8,650 nt of DNA, from assembly GCA_033764265.1 (NCBI GenBank), contig JANRJB010000252.1, positions 1 through 8,650 on the forward strand, in the 5' to 3' direction. Position 1 is the stretch's first letter; each line of letters starts with the position of its first letter. Source of the DNA: VGEM01 sp033764265 (GTDB lineage: Bacteria; Pseudomonadota; Alphaproteobacteria; Rhodospirillales; Rhodospirillaceae). Of this stretch, positions 1-6,266 are shown piece after piece. Under the pieces are notes generated by a model. The model saw nothing but the letters and a program-made list of their open reading frames with translations. It had not been told where the DNA came from and ran no database searches. Both the position numbers and the translations under genes were made by a program.

Positions 1-179
1 GTTTCGCCGCCGAAGCCGCGGAATTTGACCATCGACAGTGCGAAGTCGAAGCCCAGCGCCTCGCACTTCAGGGTCACGTCGCGGTTCAGCTGCCAGCTCG
101 GCCAGGTCGGCGGCACGTTGCGCGACATGATGAACCCGCCCTTGGCGATGGGCAGGAAAATTCCGATGTCCATGGGCAT
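1..179 (-). CDS. RutA-like LLM-class flavin-dependent monooxygenase, N-terminal fragment
   Basis: Only the first 59 codons lie in the window; the gene runs off the left edge. The translation opens with MPMDIGIFLPIAKGG and later reads LGFDFALSMVKFRGFGGE, which closely matches the start of the pyrimidine monooxygenase RutA (E. coli FDFALSMIKLRGFGGK). That family is a luciferase-like (beta/alpha)8 barrel using FMNH2 and O2; RutA itself opens the uracil ring. Related dimethylsulfone and alkanesulfonate monooxygenases share the fold, so the substrate cannot be fixed from this fragment. I chose the ATG at 179 because GGGAG (194-190) sits 10 nt upstream; the second ATG at 173 would place it 16 nt away. 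The gene begins 27 nt after the M16-like gene on the same strand, so it may be co-transcribed. No rut partner genes are visible. The family call is firm; the exact function is inference. Confidence 0.85.
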   Translation of the reverse strand, partial: MPMDIGIFLPIAKGGFIMSRNVPPTWPSWQLNRDVTLKCEALGFDFALSMVKFRGFGGE

Positions 180-189
180 GGGGTCGGGT

Positions 190-194
190 CTCCC
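190..194 (-). promoter_or_regulatory. Ribosome binding site of the RutA-like gene
   Basis: GGGAG on the minus strand lies in the 27-nt gap after the M16-like gene and 10 nt before the ATG at 179. It supports that ATG over the one at 173. The gap has no room for a terminator, which fits read-through from the M16 genes. Confidence 0.5.
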
Positions 195-206
195 GTGGGA
201 TAAGGC

Positions 207-1574
207 TCAGGTTTTCGGATCGGCGGACGCGGCCGGTTTGGCGCCGGCATCGGGCCCGACCACGACGATCTTCAGCGTATCGGGATTGTAGATGCGCCGG
301 GCGACCCGGTTGGCGTCGTCGAGGGTGATCTTCTCGATGAACGCGTTGCGGCGGTCGAGGTAGTCGCGCCCCAGCTTGTCGCGCTGCACGGCGATCAAGG
401 TGTCGGCGATACGTTGCGCGCCGGTGAAGCGCAGCGGCCAGGCGCCGGTCAAATACGCCTTGGCGTCGTCCAGCTCCGCCTGCGTCAGCCCGCCGTCGTG
501 CAGCTTGCGCCATTCCTCGCGGAACACCGCCAGGCTTTGTTCGGCGGCGTCGGAGCGCGTGCCGGCGCCGGCCATGACGATGGCGCCGGCGTCGCGCGGC
601 TGCAGCGAGGAAAACGCCGAGTAGGCTAGCCCGCGCTTTTCGCGGATCTCGTTCATCAGCCGCGAGCGGAACGAACCCGAGCCGAAAACGTAATCGACCA
701 CCAGCGCGGCGTACCAGTCGGGGTCGCTGCGTTTGATGCCTTCCTGGCCGATGTAGATAACCGTCTGCGGCAGATCCTTGTCGACACGGATCAGTTGCGC
801 CTCGGCCGGAATCGTCGCCTCGGGCAGCTTCCACGCGGCGCCGGTGGTGGCCGGCAGGCCGCCGAAGATGGAATCGAGCGCCCGGCCCAGGTCGGCGGGC
901 GTGATGTCGCCGACCGCGGCCACGATCAGCCGGTCGCGCGCCAGGTGCCGCCTGGCCCAACCCCGAAGATCGTCGGCGGTGATGGCCGCGACCGTTTCGG
1001 GCGTGCCGTTGTCGTTCGCGCCGTAGGGGTGCCCCGGGTACAGCGCGGCCATCAGTGCGTCGCCGGCGATGCGGTTGGGGTTCTCGGCATCGGCCTTGAG
1101 CCCCACCAGGATCTGCCGGCGGATGCGCTCGATCGGCTCGGCATCGAAGCGTGGCTGGGTCAGCGCGTCGCGCAACAGCTCGAACGCCACGGCGGAATTC
1201 TGCGTCGTGGTGGTGACCGCCCCGATGATGGCGTCCTGGTCTGCGCCGAAACGCCAGCGGATCGACAGGTCTTCCAGCTCGGTCTGGAAGGCGAAGCTGT
1301 CGCGCGGGCCCGCGCCCTCGTCCAACAGCGCGACGGCCATGGACGACAGGCCCCGTGTGGCGGGCGGGTCCAGCGCCGCGCCGCCGTGGAAGAAGATCGA
1401 CAGCGCGATGATCGGGTTGGTGTGGTCCTCGCTCAGGTAGGCGGTGATGCCGCCGGGGCTTTTTACTTCCTGGACGTCGATGGCCGACGCGCCAGCGGCC
1501 CAGCCGATCCACAGGCACGCCGCCGTGACCAGCACGCGCAGGGGTCTTGCGACCATCGGTCTTGCGGCCGTCAT
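207..1574 (-). CDS. M16 family (insulinase/pitrilysin-type) protein lacking the zinc site, R/Y-motif partner subunit
   Basis: This 455-residue protein has a probable signal peptide (residues 1-31, hydrophobic core 13-28, ending AGASA), so it is exported to the periplasm. It has the two-lobed M16 architecture, with lobe 1 at about residues 35-240 and lobe 2 at about 255-445. Where active members read HFLEH, this one reads GLSSMAVALLDEG (75-87): the metal ligands H, E and H become S78, V81 and A82, so it should be proteolytically inactive. The second lobe keeps FRSRLMNEIREKRGLAYS, with R314 and Y318 as the R/Y pair that binds substrate in two-subunit M16B enzymes. The ATG overlaps the stop of the active M16 gene (ATGA at 1574-1571) and is preceded by AGGTGA (1584-1579), so the pair is translationally coupled and very likely forms a heterodimer. 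Length is normal for the family. The native substrate is unknown; peptide or misfolded-protein turnover in the periplasm is a guess. Confidence 0.92.
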   Translation of the reverse strand: MTAARPMVARPLRVLVTAACLWIGWAAGASAIDVQEVKSPGGITAYLSEDHTNPIIALSIFFHGGAALDPPATRGLSSMAVALLDEGAGPRDSFAFQTELEDLSIRWRFGADQDAIIGAVTTTTQNSAVAFELLRDALTQPRFDAEPIERIRRQILVGLKADAENPNRIAGDALMAALYPGHPYGANDNGTPETVAAITADDLRGWARRHLARDRLIVAAVGDITPADLGRALDSIFGGLPATTGAAWKLPEATIPAEAQLIRVDKDLPQTVIYIGQEGIKRSDPDWYAALVVDYVFGSGSFRSRLMNEIREKRGLAYSAFSSLQPRDAGAIVMAGAGTRSDAAEQSLAVFREEWRKLHDGGLTQAELDDAKAYLTGAWPLRFTGAQRIADTLIAVQRDKLGRDYLDRRNAFIEKITLDDANRVARRIYNPDTLKIVVVGPDAGAKPAASADPKT

Positions 1575-2974
1575 TGCGTCACCTGGGCCGGCAGCAGGAT
1601 GGCGGTGCCCGACGCCCCGGTTGCGAACAGGCGGGTGGCGGCGGCGCGCACCTGGTCGGCGGTGACCGCGTTCAGGCGCGCCTCGGCGCTTTCGATTACC
1701 TCCAACGGGATGCCGATGGCGCGCAGCATGCCGACTTGCTGGGCGGCGCCGAACGGCGAATCCTTGGCGTAGGCGAGCGAGGTGGTCATGCGCTGCTTGG
1801 CCTTGGCCACGTCATCGTCGGTGATGCCGCCGTCGGCCAGGATCTTGTCCAGTTCCTGATCCAGCGCCTGCTCGGCGGCCGCGATCTCGACGCCCGGATT
1901 GGGCGTGACCCACATCGAATAGGTGCCGTAGCTGAACATGTTGGGATTGTAGAATGATCCCGCCCCGGCGGCGATTTTCCGCTCGACCACCAGCGCGCGG
2001 TACAACTTCGAGGTCGCCCCGCCGCCGGCGATTTCGGAGAAAACCAACAAAGGTTCCACGTCGGCGCGCTCGCCGGCGTTGAAGCTGGGCGCGACCAGTT
2101 GGCGCGACCAGCGCGGCTGGCGCACGCGCGGATCGCGGTAGGTCACCTGCACCGCCGCGGGCGCCGGCAGCGGCGCGGCGAGCTTGCGCTGGTACGGTTC
2201 GCCGCCGCGCTTAATCGACCCGTAATGCTTCTCGGCAAGCGGTTTGAGTTTGGCCGCGGTCATGTCGCCCGCCACCACCAGGATGGCGTTTTCCGGGCTG
2301 TAGAACCGCTTGTAGAAGGCGAGCGCGTCGGCGCGCTGAAGATCGGCCATTTCCTCGGCCCAGCCCAAGACTGGAATCCCGTAGCGGTGGGTCATCCACA
2401 TCGCGGCGTCGAGCCGTTCGCCCAGGATCGCCTCGGGCCGGTTCGACACGCGCATGCGCCGCTCCTCGATGATCACGTCGCGTTCGGTCGACACGTCCTC
2501 CTCGCTCAGGATCAGGTTGCGCATGCGGTCGGCCTCGATCTCCATCATCAGCGGCAACCGGTCGACGGCGATGTTCTGGTAATAGGCGGTGTAGTCGTAC
2601 GAGGTGAAGGCGTTCTGGTCGCCGCCGTTGCGCGCCACCACCTCGTTCATCGCGCCGGCCGGGTATTTGGGCGTGCCCTTGAACATCAGGTGCTCGAGAA
2701 AGTGGGCGATGCCCGACTTGCCCGGCGGCTCGTCGATGGCGCCGACCCGATACCAGACCATGTGCGTGACCACCGGCGCGCGGTGATTGGGGATCACCAC
2801 CACCTCCATGCCGTTCTTGAGCATGAACGATTCCGCGCCGAACACGGCGACCGCGGCGGCAGCGGGGCCGGCGCCGGTCGAGGCAAACGAAACCAGCGCG
2901 GCGACGAGCAGGGCTTTCACCCGGCGGAGGACTTCGGTCATGGTGGCGGACATCCGTGGCGCTGTGAAACTCAT
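1571..2974 (-). CDS. M16 family zinc metallopeptidase, catalytic subunit (periplasmic)
   Basis: This 467-residue protein carries the inverted zinc motif HFLEH (H91, E94, H95) within GIAHFLEHLMFKGT. The third ligand is probably E171, 76 residues after H95, in the stretch ERDVIIEERR. Lobe 1 covers about residues 46-255 and lobe 2 about 270-460. Lobe 2 has GGGATSKLYRALVVERKIA (317-335) but no RxxxY pair; that pair is in the next gene, as expected for a split M16B heterodimer. The N-terminus holds an export signal (hydrophobic residues 21-32, then an Ala-rich cleavage region near 38-42). The start is uncertain: ATGs at 2974, 2953 and 2941 are all in frame and none has a good Shine-Dalgarno. The one at 2941 gives the most typical signal peptide (MTEVLRRVKALLVAALV). 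The stop overlaps the partner's start by ATGA. Upstream is a 188-bp region shared with the divergent hydrolase gene. Confidence 0.93.
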   Translation of the reverse strand: MSFTAPRMSATMTEVLRRVKALLVAALVSFASTGAGPAAAAVAVFGAESFMLKNGMEVVVIPNHRAPVVTHMVWYRVGAIDEPPGKSGIAHFLEHLMFKGTPKYPAGAMNEVVARNGGDQNAFTSYDYTAYYQNIAVDRLPLMMEIEADRMRNLILSEEDVSTERDVIIEERRMRVSNRPEAILGERLDAAMWMTHRYGIPVLGWAEEMADLQRADALAFYKRFYSPENAILVVAGDMTAAKLKPLAEKHYGSIKRGGEPYQRKLAAPLPAPAAVQVTYRDPRVRQPRWSRQLVAPSFNAGERADVEPLLVFSEIAGGGATSKLYRALVVERKIAAGAGSFYNPNMFSYGTYSMWVTPNPGVEIAAAEQALDQELDKILADGGITDDDVAKAKQRMTTSLAYAKDSPFGAAQQVGMLRAIGIPLEVIESAEARLNAVTADQVRAAATRLFATGASGTAILLPAQVTQ

Positions 2975-3004
2975 CGGGACGATCGGGCCTATGGCGGCGC
3001 GCGA

Positions 3005-3032
3005 AGGTTAGCCGAGGACGGCGCGGTCGCAA
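3005..3032 (-). promoter_or_regulatory. Weak candidate sigma70-type promoter for the M16 genes
   Basis: On the minus strand TTGCGA (3032-3027, 4 of 6 bases matching TTGACA) is followed by a 16-nt spacer and TAACCT (3010-3005, 3 of 6 matching TATAAT). Transcription would start near 2998, about 25 nt before the furthest M16 ATG. The -10 match is poor and the region is GC-rich, so this is only a candidate. Confidence 0.25.
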
Positions 3033-3047
3033 TCGAAGAATTTGCGA
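3027..3047. repeat. Inverted repeat in the divergent intergenic region
   Basis: TCGCAA (3027-3032) and TTGCGA (3042-3047) are perfect 6-bp inverted arms around a 9-nt AT-richer spacer. The left arm coincides with the -35 candidate of the M16 promoter, so the site could bind a dimeric regulator. Six-base arms also occur by chance in DNA of this composition. Confidence 0.3.
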
Positions 3048-3162
3048 TCGCGGCGGCGGCCTTCGCGCTAGACTTCAACGCGGCGGTCAGACTATCCGAG
3101 TTCCCAGGGCCGGTGCCCGACGAAAACGCCAACCTGTCGCACAATTCATTCAGCCGCCGCTC

Positions 3163-4932
3163 ATGAGCGTTCCAGCGAATAACCCCGCCACCGCTCTGCC
3201 GATCTGGGCCACGCTGCGCGCCGTGCTGGGGCTGTGCTGGGTCCACCGGATGGTGGCGCTGCGCTATGCCTCGGCGCCGGTCGGCCTGCTGGTCCTGGCC
3301 GATATCGGCGGCACTCTGGCCGGCATCGACATCATGAACGCCAACGGCTGGATCGCCGGCGTCAGCGCCGCGGCGTTGATCGTGTTCGCGCCGCTGACAG
3401 TGGCCTGGTATCGGCTGGTGGTGTTCGGGCCGGCCGACATCGCCCGCCGGCCGTTGCTGGTGTTCGGCAATGCCGAATGGCGGCTGGTGGGGCTCAACGT
3501 CAAGCTGGCGCTGGCGATCCTCGGCATGGGCGCGGTCGGCGCGTTGGTCGTGTTCGCGGGCCTGGCGGTGATCGCGACGAACGGCTCTGAGCAGGGCGCC
3601 AAGGTGGCCACCGTCGTGTTGGCCGTGCCGGTGGGCGTGGCGGTATTTTACGGTCTTACACGGCTGTCGGTGGCGTTGGCGTACGCGGCGGCGGACACGC
3701 CGATCACGCTGTGCCAGGCCATCGTGCTGACGCGCGGCTGCGCCGGCCGCCTGACCGTGCTGCATGCCTTGGTCGCGCTGGCGGCCGGGATCTTGTCGGC
3801 GGCGTCCTCGGCGATGGTCGATGCCCTCGGCACGGCGTTGGGTTACAGCGCGGAGTCCGCGACCGGCGGCTGGGCGCTGGTGGTCTCCAGTGTCGCGACC
3901 GTGTTCAGCATCGCCTACCTGCTGTTCGCGACGGCCTTGTTCGGATTGGCCTACCGGCGCATCGAACGCGGCGAAGCGGGCCCGCCGGTGGTCGAGATTC
4001 CGAACCTGCCCCACGTCGACGTCGGCGGCGAGGTTCAGCGCGCCATCGGCTACATCGACAAACTGCGCAGCGAAGGTTCCAAGGCCACCATCGCCGACTT
4101 CCGCGCGCTGTTCGACCGTTTCGGCGGCTCGTTTCCGCTGCCCGAGGGCGCGCGCATCACGCCGGTCGACGCCGGCGGCGTGCCGGCGGCATGGATCGAC
4201 GGGCCCTGGTCGGACCAAGCCGCGGTGCGCGTTCCCGTGGTCCTGTACTTCCACGGCGGCGGGTTCTCGGTGGGCGGGATCACATCGCACCGGCGCGCCG
4301 CCGCCGACATCGGCCGCGACGCCGGCGCGCGGGTGCTGCTGGTCGATTACCGGCTTGCGCCCGAACACCCCTTCCCCGCCGCCGTCAGGGACTGCGCCGC
4401 GGCGTATCGCTGGCTGATCGGTCAGGGCGTTCCGGCCGAGCGCATCGTGTTCGCAGGTGATTCCGCCGGCGGCAATCTGGTTGTCACGACAATGCTCGAG
4501 GCCCGCGCCGCCGGTTTGCCGCGCCCGGCCGCCGGCGTGTGCCTGTCGCCGTGGGTCGATCTGGCCTGCACCGGCGCGACCTATGACACCAACAAGGCCG
4601 AAGACCCGATCGGTAGCCGCCAGGGCCTGCGCGAGGCCGCGGCGATATATTTGGCGGGCGCCGATGCCGGCGATCCGCTCGCCTCGCCGATCCATGGCGA
4701 ACTGTCCGGCTTACCGCCGCTGTTGATCCAGGCCGGCAGCCGCGAGGTGCTGCTCGACGACGCGCGCGCCTTGGGTGCTGCGGCCGGGCGGGCAGGCGTG
4801 GCCGTGCGGCTCGAAATCTGGCCGGGGATGATTCACAACTGGCAGATGCTGGCCGACCTGTTGTCCGACGGCGTGCGCGCCAACACTCGCATCGGCGGTT
4901 ACGTTCGGCTACACACCGACGGCCTGATGTGA
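3163..4932 (+). CDS. Membrane-anchored alpha/beta hydrolase (hormone-sensitive-lipase family) with N-terminal multi-pass domain
   Basis: This 589-residue protein has two parts in one unbroken frame. Residues 1-265 are membrane-embedded: about six hydrophobic segments (roughly 36-54, 64-82, 113-138, 147-176, 195-215, 236-262), with polar WYRLVVFG (82-89) and EWRLVG (105-110) between them. I cannot name this domain, though it recalls uncharacterised alphaproteobacterial membrane proteins. Residues 286-589 form a full-length HSL-type esterase: oxyanion motif HGGGF (364-368), YRLAPEHPFPAA (396-407), nucleophile elbow GDSAGG with S434, and the histidine in GMIHNW (H558). The catalytic acid is less clear: the region reads GSREVLLDD (525-533), so E528 or D532/D533 are candidates. 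The basic YRRIERG (264-270) after the last segment suggests the hydrolase lies in the cytoplasm. The family cleaves short-chain carboxylic esters; the real substrate is unknown. A VOC gene follows 33 nt downstream, probably in the same operon. Confidence 0.88.
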   Translation: MSVPANNPATALPIWATLRAVLGLCWVHRMVALRYASAPVGLLVLADIGGTLAGIDIMNANGWIAGVSAAALIVFAPLTVAWYRLVVFGPADIARRPLLVFGNAEWRLVGLNVKLALAILGMGAVGALVVFAGLAVIATNGSEQGAKVATVVLAVPVGVAVFYGLTRLSVALAYAAADTPITLCQAIVLTRGCAGRLTVLHALVALAAGILSAASSAMVDALGTALGYSAESATGGWALVVSSVATVFSIAYLLFATALFGLAYRRIERGEAGPPVVEIPNLPHVDVGGEVQRAIGYIDKLRSEGSKATIADFRALFDRFGGSFPLPEGARITPVDAGGVPAAWIDGPWSDQAAVRVPVVLYFHGGGFSVGGITSHRRAAADIGRDAGARVLLVDYRLAPEHPFPAAVRDCAAAYRWLIGQGVPAERIVFAGDSAGGNLVVTTMLEARAAGLPRPAAGVCLSPWVDLACTGATYDTNKAEDPIGSRQGLREAAAIYLAGADAGDPLASPIHGELSGLPPLLIQAGSREVLLDDARALGAAAGRAGVAVRLEIWPGMIHNWQMLADLLSDGVRANTRIGGYVRLHTDGLM

Positions 4933-4951
4933 CTGAGCCAGCCGAGCAATC

Positions 4952-4957
4952 AAGGAG
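4952..4957 (+). promoter_or_regulatory. Strong ribosome binding site of the VOC gene
   Basis: AAGGAG lies 8 nt before the ATG at 4966, inside the 33-nt gap after the hydrolase gene. It fixes the start and suggests that the VOC protein is translated more efficiently than the hydrolase, which has no visible Shine-Dalgarno. Confidence 0.8.
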
Positions 4958-4965
4958 TTTGCAGC

Positions 4966-5961
4966 ATGGGCGAGATCGTGGCCCCCGAAGGAAGTCCGCT
5001 CAGCGTCGCCGTCATCGGCGTCGAGGACATGGCCAAGTCGCTCGCGTTCTACCGCGACACCATCGGCCTGACGGCGCACCCGCAGGAGACCTGGGCGGGC
5101 GAGAGCTTCGAGAAACTGTGGCGCCTGCCGCCGGGATCGCGCGCCGAAGCGGTGTTCCTGGAGCTTCCGGGCGTGCCGGTCGGGCGCGTGCTGCTGCTGC
5201 AGTTCGACGCCAAGCAGCGCAAGCGTATCCGCCCCAACGACGCGCCGCGCGCCTTCGGCCTGGTCAACCTCAACTTCTACACCGACGACATCCATGCCGA
5301 TTCCAAGAAGCTGGCGGCGATGGGTTACAAGTTCTGGTCCGAGCCGATGCACTACAACCTGTCGTCATCGGCCGGCGCGCCCACCGAGGTGATCTTCGAT
5401 GGCCCCGACAGCGTGGCGATCAACCTGGTGGAGCTGACCTCGACCGACCCCGCTACCCGCGTCGGCCAGATGCGCGCCTACGTGCAGGCCCACGGCCGCA
5501 CGCCGACCGGCTACACGCCGGTGGTGACCAGCTCGCATTGCGCGCGCAACGTCAAGAAGGCGGCCGAGTTCTATCAGACCGTGCTGAAGTCGGGCATCCT
5601 GATCGACGAGATCATGGCGAGCCCGCAGCAGAACCATTTCCTGCGGTTGCCCGAGAAAGCCAAGACCGCCGTCAAGTTCATCCAGGGCAACCACATGTTC
5701 GGCAAGATCGCGCTGAGCCAGCCGATCAACTATCCCTGCCACGATCTGGTGCCGGCCGCGGTGCCGCCCAATATCGGCTACATCGCCCAGGTGTTCGTGG
5801 TGAAAGACCTGGCCGCCGCCGAGGCCGCCTGCGCCGCCCTGCGCTGCGAAGTGTTCGCCCCCCGCATGGAGCTGGATGTACCGGGCCTGGGCCGCGTCGG
5901 CTCGCTGATCGTGCGCAACCCGGGCTCGGGTGCCCTGCAGCAGATTGTGCAGCCCGCCTGA
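4966..5961 (+). CDS. Two-domain VOC (glyoxalase/bleomycin-resistance/dioxygenase fold) protein
   Basis: This 331-residue protein contains two vicinal-oxygen-chelate modules. The first spans about residues 11-158 (LSVAVIGVEDMAKSLAFYRDTIGL to VAINLVEL). The second spans about 185-329 (VVTSSHCARNVKKAAEFY to the C-terminus). Each has the typical opening in which a strand is followed by a helix with an [A/S]xxFY signature. Possible metal ligands are E156 at the end of module 1 and H191 at the start of module 2, but no complete set can be assigned by eye. The superfamily includes glyoxalase I, extradiol dioxygenases, epimerases and drug-binding proteins, so the reaction is open. No signal peptide is seen, so it is cytoplasmic. 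It follows the membrane hydrolase by 33 nt and is probably co-transcribed, which suggests action on the same or a successive metabolite; that link is inference. The start is set by AAGGAG at 4952-4957. Confidence 0.9.
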   Translation: MGEIVAPEGSPLSVAVIGVEDMAKSLAFYRDTIGLTAHPQETWAGESFEKLWRLPPGSRAEAVFLELPGVPVGRVLLLQFDAKQRKRIRPNDAPRAFGLVNLNFYTDDIHADSKKLAAMGYKFWSEPMHYNLSSSAGAPTEVIFDGPDSVAINLVELTSTDPATRVGQMRAYVQAHGRTPTGYTPVVTSSHCARNVKKAAEFYQTVLKSGILIDEIMASPQQNHFLRLPEKAKTAVKFIQGNHMFGKIALSQPINYPCHDLVPAAVPPNIGYIAQVFVVKDLAAAEAACAALRCEVFAPRMELDVPGLGRVGSLIVRNPGSGALQQIVQPA

Positions 5962-5964
5962 GGA

Positions 5965-5993
5965 TTGCGGATTTTCCGGATTTTCCGTATATT
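5965..5993 (+). promoter_or_regulatory. Candidate promoter of the toxin-antitoxin operon
   Basis: TTGCGG (5965-5970, matching the TTG of TTGACA) and TATATT (5988-5993, 5 of 6 bases matching TATAAT) are separated by exactly 17 nt. Predicted transcription start is near 6000, just upstream of the antitoxin ribosome binding site. The segment is conspicuously AT-rich against its surroundings and lies immediately after the VOC stop. The -35 box is weak, so an activator or an extended -10 may matter. Confidence 0.5.
5969..5986 (+). repeat. Tandem 9-bp repeat GGATTTTCC x2, candidate operator
   Basis: Two perfect adjacent copies of GGATTTTCC (5969-5977 and 5978-5986) are flanked by a partial copy GGATT (5962-5966) and a degenerate copy GTATATTTC (5987-5995). 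Each unit has GGA/TCC ends in inverted orientation. They fill the spacer of the candidate promoter, where an autoregulatory Phd-type antitoxin would be expected to bind. The repeat is directly visible; the operator role is inference. Confidence 0.5.
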
Positions 5994-6007
5994 TCGGTTG
6001 ACCCTGC

Positions 6008-6013
6008 GAGGAG
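6008..6013 (+). promoter_or_regulatory. Ribosome binding site of the antitoxin gene
   Basis: GAGGAG ends 6 nt before the ATG at 6020. It is strong, in contrast to the absent Shine-Dalgarno of the toxin gene; this fits the usual excess of antitoxin over toxin. Confidence 0.75.
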
Positions 6014-6019
6014 TCGACC

Positions 6020-6244
6020 ATGGTGCGCGTCACGGCAACCGCATTCCAGAAACAATTCGGCAAGTGGGCCGAGCGGGCGATCAAGGAGCCCGTGGCCATC
6101 GAGAAGCACGGGCGGGAAACGCATTACTTGGTCTCCGCCGAACGGTATGCGTTCATGCGAAGCCTGGAACGCCGAAGCTTCGGCGCCGAGGGGATTTCCG
6201 ACGAGCTTCTCGAATTGATCGAACGCGCTGAGTACGGCAAATGA
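6020..6244 (+). CDS. Type II antitoxin, Phd/YefM family
   Basis: This 74-residue protein has the Phd/YefM layout: an N-terminal DNA-binding fold (VTATAFQKQFGKWAERA, residues 4-20), the signature PVAIEKHGRETHYLVSAERY (24-43), and a C-terminal tail rich in acidic residues (ISDELLELIERAEYGK) that would wrap the toxin. Members neutralise their toxin and, with it, repress their own promoter. The start is fixed by GAGGAG 6 nt upstream. The toxin gene begins 22 nt after the stop, in the usual antitoxin-first order. A tandem repeat just upstream could be its operator. Base composition is lower in GC than the neighbours (34 of 60 bases in 6121-6180, counted by hand), which hints at separate acquisition. 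The family assignment is confident; activity is not shown. Confidence 0.9.
   Translation: MVRVTATAFQKQFGKWAERAIKEPVAIEKHGRETHYLVSAERYAFMRSLERRSFGAEGISDELLELIERAEYGK
6170..6185. repeat. Perfect 16-bp palindrome inside the antitoxin gene
   Basis: CGCCGAAGCTTCGGCG reads identically on both strands and encodes residues around 51-55 of the antitoxin. In RNA it could fold as a 6-bp GC-rich stem with an AGCT loop. No U-run follows, so it is not a standard intrinsic terminator. It could be a protein site, an mRNA hairpin that tunes toxin expression, or chance. Confidence 0.45.
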
Positions 6245-6266
6245 GGCCCTCGACTGGCTGACCGCC

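Larger units (their letters stand above)
2975..3162. other. Divergent intergenic region between the M16 and hydrolase genes
   Basis: This 188-bp stretch separates two genes reading away from each other and is the longest gene-free segment in the window. It must hold the control signals for both sides unless the M16 genes are reached by read-through. I see a weak minus-strand promoter candidate and one short inverted repeat, listed separately. No convincing plus-strand promoter is visible, and the hydrolase ATG at 3163 has no clear Shine-Dalgarno. No RNA gene or terminator is recognised. Confidence 0.6.

Noticed and set aside
25..291. An 88-codon plus-strand frame at the left edge
   Set aside because: The minus strand here encodes the conserved RutA-like N-terminus and the end of the M16-like gene; the plus frame has no support.
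3044..3051. GCGATCGC palindrome in the divergent region as a special site
   Set aside because: An isolated 8-bp palindrome is expected by chance in GC-rich DNA; only one copy was noticed and nothing links it to a function.
795..3166. Long plus-strand frames (795-1772 and 2099-3166) opposite the M16 genes
   Set aside because: Compositionally biased translations without domains; the minus strand carries intact M16 signatures across the same bases.
2989..4695. A 568-codon open frame on the minus strand opposite the hydrolase gene
   Set aside because: Its translation is low-complexity, rich in R, G, A, H, D and Q, with no recognisable domain, while the plus strand encodes clear hydrolase motifs. 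It is a GC-rich antisense shadow.
5998..6003. TTGACC as a -35 box
   Set aside because: It is only 17 nt before the antitoxin ATG and overlaps the region needed for the ribosome binding site; a matching -10 would fall inside the gene.
4929..6218. A 429-codon plus-strand frame overlapping the VOC and antitoxin genes
   Set aside because: The product is arginine-rich and unrelated to any family, and it overlaps two well-supported genes in another frame.
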